Assembly: GCA_963853835.1 (NCBI GenBank)
Contig: OY970822.1
Coordinates: 15,377,501 to 15,441,500 of the forward strand
Direction: 5' to 3'
Source of the DNA: Calendula officinalis
Lineage: Eukaryota > Streptophyta > Magnoliopsida > Asterales > Asteraceae
Length of the DNA stretch: 64,000 nucleotides
Within the stretch, counting starts at the first letter, position 1. Each line of letters opens with the position of its first letter. The position numbers were made by a program, and so were the translations under genes. The notes beneath the pieces are model-generated. The model was not told where the DNA came from, did not search any database, and saw nothing but the letters and a program-made list of their open reading frames with translations. Shown in pieces: positions 43,543 to 56,287 of the stretch.

Positions 43543-46500
43543 TGCATTGAACTGAAGTCTACATACTCATCATGACCAATCTTTAATCTCTTTGGGATAT
43601 AAGACTTCCTGATTTCTTCTTTAGGCTGCACGGAAGTTGAAGTTTCTTCATCTGCACATGATAATTTAGTTACAGACCATAACAATCAGATATGTTACAC
43701 AAAGTGCATGCTAGTGTGACAACAAATATATAGATATACTAACATCGTATACAGCAAGATTGTAGTTTTGTCAAGAAAAGATGAGAAAAATCTTTCCAAA
43801 CTATATATATACACACCATAACACTAGTTCAATTCAAGAATAGCATATGCATCATTGTATTTGAGTTGTGTTCCAAATATACTGATTTCTACTAGGGTAT
43901 GATTTATGAAGTTATAACTATTAACTACTGAGATAATCAACATTATGGGCATCTTAAGTTATAACAGGTCCAAAAGCGTCAAGGAGTACTGTACCAGATG
44001 CAAAAACAGTCCAATAATATCTTAAATGTTATAGAGCCTATAGAGAATCTATTCATAAACCTTGAGATAATGCATAAATACATATGTAAATATGCGCATA
44101 AATTAGGCAGGCTGGCATATGATATAACTACTAAGAAACTTAGAAAGAAAGAGATACAAAGTTTTGGTAAAAAGCTTTGATCTCAAATTAACGTCCGTTC
44201 GTTCTTGATAACGATGTCTGCATAAACACCAAGTTAGAGCATGAAAATAGTTATAATAATAATATTAAACAGGAACGAACCACCTGAAATCCTTTGAAGT
44301 GTTCTCCTTGAAGGATCCATTTTGTATCTCACCAAACCAATACGATATATCCGCTCTCCTGCAAAATATTAACACAATTTTAATACTAATATCAACCCAA
44401 AACCCACATTAAACAACCAAATTACTTCTTTTTATTTCAGCACTTCCATTTTGTTCCCTCTTTTTCTTCTCAGCTGCTGCAACTGCAAGTGTAGCTTCCT
44501 ATAATACAAACAAAAAGACATATTTACCCTTAACCGACCACCATTCAATCAACAATATGTCTCTACAAACCAAAACGAACCTCGTTAGCTCTTTTTGACT
44601 TCTTCTCTATCGATTTTGACCATTTTAAACCCGACCCACCAACACTTAACAACTTGGACATTTTGAGAGAAAATCCATGTTTTGACCTTGTGTAAATCAT
44701 CTCTCTATTTCTCGAATGCAGCAATTTGCGACTGGAAAACAATCAAACTCAAACATAAAACAATGCAAAAAAAAAAAACCTTACTGATAATTAATAAATG
44801 ATTATATACCTTATGGAAGAAGATGAACTATTATTGGGTATAGAATTCATCATATTTCCCCAATTTCTTGATCTTTTCCATGGAAATAACGGGGCCCTCA
44901 GCTTCTGACTTTTTCCCAATGATTGAGAAGAATTAAGTGTCCAGACTGATGGAAATCTCAAGTTTTTATACTTTTTATATATACCTTGCATCATTATACA
45001 AATCAAGTAGAAAAAAATGTCACTAAAAACATTATAAACACTAATCTACGTCAAGAACTGAGAAAAAAAAAAGATGAGATAAATAAAGTACAAACCTTTA
45101 CCAGGATGTCGTTTGATATTGATCTTTGAGGCTTTGTGTTGATCGGAGTTTGCTGACTCATCATCAACTGATGTACTTCTAATAAGTTGATTTTTCCTCC
45201 TTTTATAGTATCCATCAGATACTGATGTTTGATTCTTATCCAAATCATGAATTTGGTCACTACTAGAAGTAGCAACAAGCTGATTCGATTTCCTCTTCAC
45301 ATAATGTATTTTCTGGTTTTCAGAATTTTGATCTTGTGAAACCTTTTGCACAGATAAATCTTCTTCAACAGGAGATGAAGGAATATGTTCTAGTGGCGAA
45401 GATGGTAAATTCCTCGTGTATGAAGGGCAATCTGGTATTTTGGTGTTTGTTGATAGTGGTGGTGTATTGGGCCTCACAATTACAGGAGCATTTGTTCTTG
45501 AGTAAGTGTTGTTCATTTTAGTTACTGGTGGTAAACTATTTCTTGTTTCAATTGGGCCTGAAGGATTCAATTTCCTTACAAGAGAGTTACCAGTACGAAT
45601 GTAAGAGTTTTGATTTGTTACAATTTGTTTTTTTGGCGGTTGAGGAACAGGATTGTCAGTTGATCGATGCCATGTTCTAGGTTTTGTCATGTTATTTGCA
45701 GGTTTATTGATTCTTGGAATTGTGAAAACTGGAGTTGAACGATTTGCAAAAACTTTCGGGACTGCAGGAACAGGATCACGTTTCTTAATTGGCAAATTCA
45801 GTCCCTGAAATTTTGTGTTTGAGACTGTGTTGGTTACCTCCAGTTGACGATTTAACAAAGCAGCATCTTTTGATTCTGATTTTTCATAAATTTTGTCGTT
45901 ATTCTTAGGAATACTCAAATCCGATATTGTTTTATCTGCTGATTTGCTGGAAATCTTTTGGGAAGAAACAATGTTTGTTACTATACCAGGCATAGATTCC
46001 ACCGATTTATCATTTGAGTTAGTAACAACTGCACAAGTTTCATCAGCATGTGTGGAAAAAGGTGGTAAATCATCATTTTGTACCAAATAGGTTTCATCTG
46101 TACTAGGAATAAATTCCCTATTTTCAGGACTAACTGAAATTACCATGTCAGTAACTTCATCCTCATTAACACAATTTCCTTCATGTGTTGTTGCATTATC
46201 GATAACAGGATTTAAAGTTTCTTTTGGGCCATCTTCATGGATTTTAATTGACCCGTTAAAACATGTTTGATTGTCAACATTTATTAAATCAAAAATATCA
46301 ACATTGCTATTTTCAACAATAATCTCATCTGAACAGGAATCAAACCTGGAATTTGACTCTGTTTGGCATTTATGAATTTCAATTTGATCCTGCCCTAATG
46401 AGTCAGTACCATCAACCGACAGATTAACATCTGTTGCAGATATTTCATTCTCAAGAATCAGTAAATTTTCATTTTCATTTTCAACGGGCTGCTGGTTAAG

Positions 46501-48120
46501 ATCGATCACCAGCCCATTAATAGATACTTTTTGTGAAGTTAGATTCTTGTTTTCAGTGGAGTCATCAACAAGACTTGAATTCTTGACTTTTGAACCATCT
46601 TTACTGGAATTTGATTCTTCTAATATAGGAAATGAAACGTCACTAGAAATAGGTACAATTGGGGTACTCTTAACAATCTCACTCTTGAGAGATTTGTTGT
46701 TTTTCACTGCCAGCTGGAAATTAGATGCAACAGAATCAAGATTCATAAGTTTTCTTTTCTTTTTAAGCCTAAATGACAGCCGTCCAGATCCTCCATTATT
46801 AACACCATTGTCTAAAACTGGGCATGATGAAGAACCGTTAACACTATCATTAACTGTTTTTTTATCCTTTTGCTGCTTTGGAACCTTTTCAGGACTTGTT
46901 AAACGATCACTAAACTTTGATAATGGTGAACCGAACTTATTGGATTTCTTGTTCTTATCATTCCTAGTTTTTGTGTTGTTAGTATCAGAGATTGGACTTG
47001 AGGGAGTTAAAACAGGTTTAGCTACTAATGTATTGGATTTAAAAGAAACATCAAGATCTACAGGACTGTGTTCTCTGTCTTTCTCTATCTTTTGATCTGT
47101 ATGCAAACTAGAATCTTTAACTGTGTGATCTCTATTTCTATCTTTATCTTTACCCTTAGACTTATTATTATTTGATTCAACCAATTTTGTTTTAGAAGAA
47201 TGTTGGTCATGGTTTCTATTCCTATTAGTATTGTTTGGTTTTCCTATCCTAAGTAAAACACTCTTCTTTTGTACTTGCTTAAACTCTTCTCCACCTTCCC
47301 TAACCCTAGATTGTTCTCTATCAGACACAAATGAAACGCCATTCTTCTTACCCTTCATCACCCATTTAGGATCTTCTTCACCATGATGGTCCCAAATTCT
47401 CTGGTTTTCTGGCGTAGGCTTGTAATGAGGTTCATAATTCTCAACATAATCCCCCAATTTTCTTGAATTAGAACAGGTAGGTTTATCTATATTTGTAACC
47501 GAATTGCCAGATGCATAACGATCAGTATTTCGATCTTTATTGGGACTGCCTCTAAACCCTTGTTTCTCCTGTGAAACAATATTGCTAATATCTCTACTAG
47601 CATATGCATCACTGATTGTATCATCTCTAAACCTACTAGAAGGAATTACACGTTCGGAGCCGTTATAATTATAATAACTTTCAGATTGGGGATTTGGCGA
47701 ATGCATTCGGCGATTGTGATTATCGGGTAAAATTGGATTGCGATGAGGGAGTTCCGGCGCAATCCTATGCGGATCCGACCTAGAATCGGTTCGGTAATCA
47801 AATTGATGAAACTGATTGGAAAACCTAGGTGGAGGAGGGGAAGAGCGGTTATGATTGGGAAACGAGGGGTTTTGGGCGTCGAGAAAGGTGAAGTGTGATT
47901 GATGAGGGTTGTAAGATGGGGGCGGAGGGGGGACGGGAAGCAGAGGTGGTGGCGGCGGCATAGGGAGGGAAGGGTATAGTGGTGGCGGAGGAGGGAGATG
48001 AACTGGTGGGATAAAGTTGTGGTGATGAGGAAAATGATTGGGATGGTTGTCCGAGTAACTCTCAGGAGGAGGAGGAGGAACGTACCTGTTGTGGTGGTGG
48101 TTGAACGACGGGAATTCCAT
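42050..48120 (-). CDS. CCCH zinc-finger protein, C3H7/ZC3H3-like
   Basis: Ten exons with matching phases: 48120-45096, 44945-44810, 44731-44581, 44498-44426, 44358-44284, 43651-43567, 43330-43060, 42980-42938, 42856-42753 and 42469-42050, about 1460 aa. The first exon (1008 codons) is low complexity: a His/Pro-rich start (PPPPPESYSDNHPNHFPHHH), then polar, charged, disordered sequence. The C-terminal third has RRERIYRIGLVRYKMDPS, VRWSLHTARSRLAKKKKYC and five CCCH fingers in a row: CQFFTRFGKC.., CTKFLNGSCSNPNCNLTH, CSYFSQGLCSNENCPYRH, CEGFLKGYCADGNECRKKH and CPIFEATGECPQGTKCKLHH. This is the layout of Arabidopsis C3H7 and animal ZC3H3, nuclear RNA-binding proteins tied to mRNA 3'-end formation or export; the plant role is inferred. 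The donor of exon 6 is GTATGT at 43566. Confidence 0.9.
43457..43540. repeat. (AT)42 microsatellite in an intron of the CCCH gene
   Basis: An uninterrupted 84-base AT run starts 26 bases inside the intron between exons 6 and 7. Such repeats are highly variable between individuals. Confidence 0.95.
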
Positions 48121-50540
48121 CTGGATGTTGCGCCGGTGGAGACGTCGACGACGACGATTTGCAGCGTTTGACTTTCAAACTTTGTGTGTGATTTAGGTTT
48201 GTGGTTTCTTTTGGACGGCTGGCTATGAAGAGATGTAAGTTTAAATACTCTTCCCTCTTTAAAATTTGTGTTTACAATGTTTCACCTTACTCCCTTCAAC
48301 AAAAGACATTTTATTAAATTTTAGTTATAACGTTTATTCTCTTGTAATTAAGTCCATCGTAGAATCATTCGTAATTGACTTTTATTGTAACAGCAAAAGG
48401 AAATAAATGAGAGACAGTTTTGATAAATACATCACACCCTCTACTTATACATCTACAAAACTAACATATATTCCCTCCGTCCCTTAATAAAGTTCTCATT
48501 TCAATTTGGCACAAGTTTTTGGAGTTAGTTAGTGGTGGGGTCTTGATAATAAATTTGATTAAAATATAAGGTTATTTTGGAGAGAGAAAGTGTTTTTTAA
48601 AGATAGTTAGTGGTGATATACATGGTAATAATATTATTTTATTGAGTGGGTCCCTTTAATTTGAGAAATGGGAACTTTATTTTGGGACAAATATTTTAAT
48701 GGAAATGAGAACTTTATTAAGGGACAGAGGGAGTATATAAGTAACCATGCTAGTAAGATACGAGCATACAATTATACAAGAGATCAACTCAATATACAAA
48801 CAACGTCTAGCCATCTAAATAATACAAGGAACAACAAAATGCTACACCAGAAAACAACATTCGTAATTGATTTGACACCACATATATGCACGGAATATAT
48901 TATTGTGCCTTAGTTAAGTGATGTACACAACTACACACCACACGTATAAATCACTTCCTTATATAATAAATAACTAAAATTGATATAATGTAACACAAAA
49001 TGTGTTGGGTGCTAATTAATTAGTCATTTAATCAATATAAATGTGCAAATCAAAGTATTAACAAAAAAATTTAATCGATGTATAAATTATTCTATAGATA
49101 GAAGTTGGAAGAGCAATCTGACAAGTGACAATTGATCATTACAAGGAAAAAGTGATTGATTTTGTAGTTATGATAATTTAGTAAGAATGAATATAACTTT
49201 TTATTTTCTTATATGTACAATGAGTTATAAATAGTTGCTTTATATTCTTTTAGCATAAACTTTAACTTATGAGTGTTTACAATCAACTATACGAGAGTAT
49301 AGTCTTCACGTCTTCCCACACCATTCAAAGGGGTGGCTTAGAATTTCTGTATGTTACATACGAATTGATAAAAATGGACTATCTAAATACAAGATATATA
49401 AAAAAAAAAAAAGATTCTAATTTTTTTCTATTAAATTATTAAGCGCATATAAAACTTTAAGAATATATACAAGGTGTATATACAAAAATTAGGCGCTCTC
49501 TAAAGCGTGCTCCTCAAAAACATCCCTGGCCGTTAATACTTGGCTAGAAATTTGTTTTATATTTTTCCTTTCTATTTCTCCCTCCATTTTCTTAATGAGT
49601 AATGGTTTTTTTGTCTATAATTTATACTTATTTATGTGTTTACCTAGTTATTGAGACATGTGACAAAATCAATGGATAATACTGTAATTACATATGTCAT
49701 CTTATCAAATGAATATGCACATAAGTAAACACAAAATGTATGAATCAATATCATTTCTCTTTCTTAATTACTCCATAGTTTAAAACTATTTCTACAATTA
49801 CCACAAGTTGTCATGTGTTATATTTTGAAATGTTAAATAGGTCGAGCAATTAAGTATTTTATAACTTTGTTGATAAAATGGGTAAGCATGATGAGCATAT
49901 GGCCCCAACTTTTCATCTTGGTGCAAAAATTTTTGGGTAAAAATATTTTTTTTGTTCATCTCTATATAAATAAATACTATAAACGAGCAACAAGTCGCTA
50001 AACCCTAAAGTTTATATCTTCTTTGTAAGAAGAAAAAAGCAGGTCTAATAAATTGGGAATTTCGACATCAATAAACTAACAAAATGTATCAAAAGAAAAG
50101 ATTCAGCTTCACAAAGTATAACAAAAGTGAAACCTTACGAAATAACGGTGGCTCGTGAATTAGTTTCAAAATAAAGTAACAATCGAATAAACCCCAACTA
50201 AAAAATATTTAATTTATCCACATTTGACAAATTCCAGTTACCGGGAAGCACTTATGTGTCGTAGATGATCAAAGCGTACCTTGATCGGAGAAATGACAAG
50301 AATTTTTTGTCGAAACGAAGGTGGCCGACTGGCCGGTGGAAGGGAGGGTTGTGTTGAGCACGTGTGGGTGGAACTAGAACAAATGGAAATTACAAATAAT
50401 CAAGTTCGGGGAAAGTCCTGTTTTACTATGGTTTTAATTTAGATAACCCCTAAATTTATGGTTAGATTGTTTAAATAACCCTCTAAGTTTGCCATAAATT
50501 ATATTTTGCTTGAAAGAAGATCATATTACATATCTCGAGT
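48121..50540. other. Intergenic DNA upstream of the CCCH gene
   Basis: Contains the CCCH gene promoter region and a Stowaway MITE (listed separately). The rest is AT-rich without supportable genes. A less AT-rich stretch at 50220-50370 may be an old gene fragment, but no domain can be read. Confidence 0.45.
48471..48733. mobile_element. Stowaway-type MITE
   Basis: A 263-bp element with inverted ends TTCCCTCCGTCCCTTAATAA and CTCCCTCTGTCCCTTAATAA (right end reverse-complemented), continuing as AGTTCTCATTTC on both sides. It is flanked by TA at 48469-48470 and 48734-48735. CTCCCTCCGTCCC-type ends and a TA target are diagnostic for Stowaway. Confidence 0.88.
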
Positions 50541-50544
50541 TGTA

Positions 50545-50650
50545 TTCTATGTATCCACCAATAAAACATAGTTCCAAGGGACAAATCTTAGTCATTGAAT
50601 CAAAAATGTCTTAACCATCACCATCATCAAATCACATGTGATTCAGTACC
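50545..50650 (+). mobile_element. Truncated end of the palindrome-element family
   Basis: Left end only: GTTGTATTCTATGTATCCA, then CCAAGGGACAAATCTTAGTC and ATTGAATCAAAAATG, and one AATCACATGTGATT palindrome. It matches the left ends of 40033-41503 and 54273-54749. The sequence then changes to unrelated DNA. Confidence 0.6.
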
Positions 50651-51943
50651 GGGGGCGGTACCAGGATAATATCCAAACTGGGGTAAACTTTATAAGTGTA
50701 CGTCGTCAAGGTAGGTATTAGGGAAGACTTCTTTTCAGATGTCAAATCGTAAATACGAACCTAACAAAAAATGTAACACATTAGGTTTTGCAAACTTCAA
50801 ATTTAATAACTTTTTAGAGAATGTATACCAGATATTTTTTTGGGAATATCAAACTAATAAAGTAAATATGTATACATACTTGTATAGGACATTGACAAAT
50901 TTAACAATTACAAACTAAGAAATATACAATTTTTTAAGTTTTGCCTATGCCCCTTGAAGAGTTCACCCATCTAAAAGTTGTGTTATTTTCTAAGTATTTA
51001 AATTATGAGAATATAAGAAAAATATGTCACACTAAAGTGTTAATCTTAATCTTAATAAGGTTATATGTAAGAATATTAAATTTAGATAGTTAGATATAGA
51101 GGAAAAAAGATAAAAAGAACAAAAATGAATAATTAATGAATTGAAATTTAGAAATACAAGAAAAATAAATGTAAAAGAAGTTAGAAACCATAGCAGGGAT
51201 AAAAAGATATGATTTCTATGAAGTTAAGATGAGGTGACATCTTACTTTACCTTATATACATTTACGATACTTTAAAATCCGCTATGAACATGAGATATGA
51301 GATTTGCTATTTTACGTCGAGTATGTGATATAGGAAAATGTGTCTGTGAAGTTGTTGGAAGCCACATGACATCTAACAAACAAACCCATACTCAATCCCT
51401 TGTTCTTCTTTTTTATTATTACATTCAATCCATACTTTCTTTTATGAAGTTTTATGTTTTTTTTTTAATTTTAATAATTTATATTTTTAAACTCATTAGG
51501 GATAAATCTATTTGTTCTCTCTTATACCAATTGTAACCAACTTTTGGTGAAAGCTTATAACTTGATGAATAGTAACTTAATTTCTTTATACTTTATAGTA
51601 TAAAACAAAATTAATGTTCATAAGGTTTTGAAAAAAATGTTATTCTATATTTGAATTAGTATTGAAGATTTTTATAGAAAACTTTACTGGATCATACGAT
51701 AATGTCTTTGCCTCTTGTACGAGTCTATATTTAAGAGGTTTGATACCTCCTGATTTGCTAAATTAACATCTATGTTTACTTTTTATATGTTGACGCTAGA
51801 TTCAAAAAGTTCAAGTGCTCGAAATTATAGTTTCGAATAGATTTATTGTGTGCCGATTTCTAACACTTTTAACACATATAGATAGATTAAAAATATTATG
51901 AAAAAATAAAATAGAATATTTCCGTAGCAACACACGGACCTTA
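50651..51943. other. AT-rich intergenic DNA
   Basis: No supportable features. A GGGGGCGGTACC stretch at 50650 stands out but is unassigned. Confidence 0.4.
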
Positions 51944-52532
51944 GGGCATCTACATCAGGGAAGTCTAAACAATTGCTAATGCCTTGCAAAGTAAATATAA
52001 AATCCACCTAGGAAAGAGGTTTTCTATTTAAGCAATTCTATTTGCAAGTGATATATAATATTAAAGTGATTTCTTTTTCATTTTTTAATACAAGTGATTA
52101 TAATTTGTTTATTTTCATTTTTTAATAAACGTATATTTAATACAAGTATTATAATTTGTTTATTTAAAAGCTTACAATAGCATGAAAATATCTAATAGCA
52201 TGAAAATATCTAATAGACGCCATACTCAGATGCATATCGAGTTGTCTTATTTTATACTCGTATTAAAAAGAGTATTTTTTTATTTGAAAAAATTATTTTT
52301 ATATCTAAAAATATCATTTTAATTATAAATAAATATATTTACATTAGTTTATTAATAAGTAGTTATTATATTTTTAATATTTAAGATATATTTTAAAAGT
52401 ATAATTAAAAGATGATGTGGCAATGGGGTCCACTTTTAAAAGTGTGTCAAAATTGCAGTGATGTGGAAAGAAGTTGCACAGCTGACGTGACACAATTAAA
52501 ATCTGAATATAATTGCACTGATGTGGATGGCC
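51944..52532. mobile_element. Tourist/Harbinger-type MITE
   Basis: A 589-bp element with ends GGGCATCTACATCAGGG and, reverse-complemented, GGCCATCCACATCAGTG. It is flanked by TTA on both sides (51941-51943, 52533-52535). The right part has repeated GATGTGG and TGACGTG words. No coding capacity. Confidence 0.78.
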
Positions 52533-52535
52533 TTA

Positions 52536-53384
52536 CAGTGCTAGTATTAGTTATAAAGAGTCCGTCTAAGTCTACCGAGCATTTTCACTTTTCCTACTAA
52601 CCTTTTGTTTATCTATCTCACCTCTCATCTTCCTTCTCTATCCTTTTCATCTTTCTCTCTATACCATTCAAACAATCTTTAATCTATAAAAAATCAAGAT
52701 GATGAGGTTTTCGAGGATTGTAATTTATGTTTGTTTCCACAAACTCTTTTTTTCTTATTTAGATGACTGTAATTTCTGTTTCATTCTTTTCAAAATTCTC
52801 AGATAGTCAAGTATTTGATTGTAAGTTTAATTTATTCATCAATTTTAGAAATTAAATTTCTAGGTTTTGTTTATCATACAAAACCAATTTTGATCGGACT
52901 GTGTATTTAATATTTTAAAAAACCTGTATTTTTTGTTCTTCATTCCAAATTTCTCAAAAATTTGATCTAAAGTTTAAATTTTTTAAGAAGTTATATATCC
53001 CCTTGTACATCCATTTACCACCTCCATTTTTTCCGGCAAACAGATGCACCTATGTTTCTTCTCCGGCGAACCCCCCGACTCCTTTTCTTCTCCGGCGAAC
53101 ACCCCACTCCGTTCTCGGTTCTTCTCCGGTGAATCACTACAAAAAATAGAACAGTTGGTGGCTGAGTTGATTTGGTAGCAAGGAGATGTGGATTTTCCAA
53201 GAACTACATTGACATAACCATTTTATTGTAGAGAGATTTCTATTTGTTAAACTTTGAACCGTAAACTTAAATTGAGAGTGATAAATGGAAGAGAGAGAGA
53301 AAGTGAAATAAAACTTAGCCTCGGGAATAATTATCAACTTATTTTATTGTAGTTTTAGTAGAACCCGTTATTAGAATTCTACTA
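52536..53384. other. Intergenic DNA
   Basis: Pyrimidine-rich and T-rich DNA. The short CTTCTCCGGCGAAC repeats at 53030-53120 are simple direct repeats. No gene supported. Confidence 0.4.
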
Positions 53385-53696
53385 CTTCCTCCGATTTAAA
53401 ATAAGTGATACATTGTTGATTTCACGGTTTTTGAGGCAAAATTTATAATGGGGGTTAAATTAGATTAATTGGATGGTTAGTAGAAATTGGGTCCCACAAT
53501 TTTTGAATAAAGTAAGGTTAATGATGTTTAAAAGTAAAAATAAGGGTAAATGGATCATTTCACTTTAATGAAGTAGGTAGTTAGTGGGTGTGGGGTCCAC
53601 TACTTTTTACCTAATAAGGTAAATTTTCAAAGTGTATCACTTATTTTGATCCACCCAAATATGGAAAGTGTATCACTTATTTTGAATCGGAGGAAG
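53385..53696. mobile_element. Stowaway/Mariner-like MITE, family copy 3
   Basis: A 312-bp relative of 30579-30891 and 32525-32837 with CTTCCTCCGATTTAAAATAA ends and TA flanks. Confidence 0.88.
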
Positions 53697-53744
53697 TATT
53701 AGTTTTAAAAATATTCTGTAAGCAAAATAAGTGAGGGTGGGCAA

Positions 53745-54203
53745 CAGCCCACTGTGCCCACCGTGTGCCACCGCCTCTGTTCAATACATAACCACCACCA
53801 CAGGCCACCACCACCACCGCCGGCCACTGTCGGCCGCCCCTTCCGATCGCCTCCAGCCGCCACAATCACATGTGATTGGATACACAAACCACACGTGATT
53901 GGAAGCAACCGACGATGGCGGGGGGTTGCCAGTGGTGTAGATGGTGTCCGACAGAGGTTGGCGGCGGCGGCGTTGGTGGTCAACGGTGTTGAATCACATG
54001 TGATTTAATACACATGGGGTCGTGGTGGCGGTGGTTGTTGGTGTGCAATCACATGTGATCTAATACACATAGGGTGGTGGTGGTGTAGATGTATTGAATC
54101 CCATGTGACAGTGGTGATGGTGGTGATTTAGGATTTGATTGATCCAATGATTGAAATTTGTTTCTCAGGACTTTACAAAAATGATGGACTATCTTAAACG
54201 TTT
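53745..54203. mobile_element. Palindrome-element family, copy lacking a clear left end
   Basis: CCACC-rich and GGTGG-rich arms surround at least three AATCACATGTGATT-type palindromes (about 53866, 53993, 54048) and a CACGTG variant at 53891. The right end, reverse-complemented, reads AAACGTTTAAGATAGTCCAT and matches the 40033-41503 family. The left terminal repeat is not found. Confidence 0.65.
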
Positions 54204-54272
54204 CTTGTTTGTGCCATAAAAACCATATTTAACAATGTGTTGTATTTGTTTGTTTAAGTAAATTAAGAGTTG

Positions 54273-54749
54273 TGTTCTAGATAGTCCACCTTTAAAACAA
54301 AGTGTAAAGAACAAATATTAGTCATTGGATTAAAATTCCCTTAACAACCACCATCATCAAATCACATGTGATTGAAAATACAACCACCGCCGCCGGCCAC
54401 CACCATATCGTCGTCCACTGACGCCGTCGCCGCTCGGCGCCGCAATCACATGTGATTGAAAGCAGCTGATGGTGGCGATGGGACGTTGTAGGTGGTAGAC
54501 GGTGGCTGACAGAGGTTGGCGGTGGTGGTGATCAGCGGGTGTTGAATCACATGTGATTTAATACACATGAGGTGGTGGTGGTAATCAGCGGTGTTGAATC
54601 ACATGTGATTTAATACACATGAGGTGGTGGTGGTGTTGAGTATTGAATCACTTTTGGTGTTGGTGGTGGTGGTGATTTGATTTTGATTGATTCAAAAAGT
54701 AAGATTTGTCTCTTAAAACTTTATAAAAAAAATGAATTTCCTTGAACAT
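54273..54749. mobile_element. Palindrome-element family, complete short copy
   Basis: Left end TGTTCTAGATAGTCCACC; right end, reverse-complemented, TGTTCAAGGAAATTCAT with the following AAGTTTTAAGAGACAAAT also shared. The interior holds CCACCACC and GGTGGTGG arms and AATCACATGTGATT palindromes at about 54360, 54448, 54546 and 54598. It is one third the length of the 40033 copy because it lacks the tandem array. Confidence 0.68.
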
Positions 54750-55265
54750 TAACTAATCATGTTTTGTAAATTAACATTGTTGGTCACCGGTACTCAATAT
54801 TAAATTATAATTATTAGTTTATTGTTATTATTATTATTATTATATATTATTATATTTTATATACAAAAGTTAAAGAAAATAAACAAAACAATAATGAACT
54901 CAGTTTGACACATAACTTGAAAGTAACTTTAATTAGTATTATAGTTGATTGGTAAATGATACAAATGAGGAATTGCAGCCCACGATGTGCGGTTGGTTGC
55001 AAAAATACAATAATGTCTATTGCTTTTATCAAGTTTTCATATAAATCATCACAAACTCTTATTTCACGGGAGTTAAAGCATGCATTGAAAACTCTAAAAC
55101 ACAAATAATGTAAATAAAGCAGGATATCTGGCAGCAAATACAAGATTACGTACTGAGCGATGGCTATGCTATAGTTTCCATTTATGATATTGATTACTTA
55201 TTGTGCCCCATCTATATATACCATGAAGATGAAATTAATAACGGGTTGACTTAGCTTTCAATGTT
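54750..55265. other. Intergenic DNA with ATT microsatellite
   Basis: A short ATT repeat lies at about 54825-54855. The rest is the 3' flank of the WEB-family gene. Confidence 0.45.
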
Positions 55266-56287
55266 TCATTTAAAAGATTTGGGTGTTCTCTTTCTTGAGA
55301 AAATCCCACCAAGTGAAGGAATTATGGTTTTTCTTTGGGCTTTCTTCTTGAGTGAAGAAGGGCTTGTTTCCACCATCACTTTGGTCAACGAAGGTGGACT
55401 AGCAAACTTCACGGACCTCTTCTTTTCAAACCTCAAATACTCATCATTTTCATCATCACTTTCTTCCATCTCCGGATGATTTATAACTTTTATTGGATTT
55501 TCAATGAATTTGATCTCTTCTATCTCCTTGTCAACAGGCGAAAACTGTTTTTCTGTTCTCGACTTCAATAGTTTGAGCTCAGATTTGGTGTCTTCAAGCT
55601 CTTGTTTGAGAGATGCAAGGTAGTAAGCCATGCACGTGTCATCCTCTTTTGCTTTCTCTAGGCTTTGTTTTGTCTCTTCAAGCTCTGCTGCTAATGCTCC
55701 CACTTTTGTTCGATATTTTTCCCCTTCTACACTCTCACTCTGTCAAGATATATAATAGAGTAAATTACGGAAGTTGTACATGTGGTATACCTACATTAGC
55801 GTTTATGTCCCTATACTTCTTTTTCGGTTTTTTTTGTCTCTGTAAAATTGTAGTTTCTACGTTTCTGTCATTCCGTCCAAATTTGACCGTTAATAGTGTT
55901 CTCTCTCCTCTCAAAATTTCACGTTAGTTAACGGGGGAAATTGGACGGAAGGACATATATCCGGAAAGTAAAACAGGGACAGAAAAACCGGGTAAAAAAT
56001 ACAGGGACAAAAAGGCGGAATCAGATATAGCACAGGGACAAATTCTGTAATACTCTATATAATATTTACAAAACGACCATATATATAATAATAAATGTGT
56101 ATACAGAAAGTTCAGAATTAATGTAGTAAACCTGTTTGAGCTTCTGGCCGGCATAAACTTCTCCGGCTAAGACTTTTTCTCCGAACAACACGACAGCCTC
56201 TTTAACCGACTTAAATGGCCGTCGCATATCAATCTCCACTCTCCCTCTTACCACCAATCCTTCTTCTATCTCCATTGATCGATCCAT
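55266..56287 (-). CDS. WEB-family coiled-coil protein
   Basis: Two exons, 56287-56132 and 55739-55266, 209 aa, phase 0 junction. The N-terminal motif RGRVEIDMRRPFKSVKEAVVLFGEKVLAGEVYAG is the hallmark of the short plant WEB-family proteins (related to WEB1/PMI2, which act with actin in chloroplast movement). A heptad-rich coiled coil follows (VGALAAELEETKQSLEKAKE ... LKQELEDTKSELKLL), then an acidic linker (EESDDENDEY) and a basic tail (SLGGIFSRKRTPKSFK). It is probably cytosolic, forming dimers. Its exact role is not known. The start at MDRSMEIEEG fits the family; Met5 is possible. The intron holds a MITE. Confidence 0.88.
55758..56055. mobile_element. MULE-type MITE in the WEB-gene intron
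   Basis: A 298-bp element with inverted ends GAGTAAATTACGGAAGTTGT and, reverse-complemented, GAGTATTACAGAATTTGTCC, further carrying TTTATGTCCCTAT/TTTTTGTCCCTGT blocks. It is flanked by a perfect 9-bp duplication TATATAATA at 55749-55757 and 56056-56064. It lies wholly within the intron and leaves splice sites intact. Confidence 0.85.

Noticed and set aside
43380..43685. Open frame with alternating Tyr-Ile run
   Set aside because: It is the translation of the (AT)42 repeat in an intron joined to a real exon in frame by chance.
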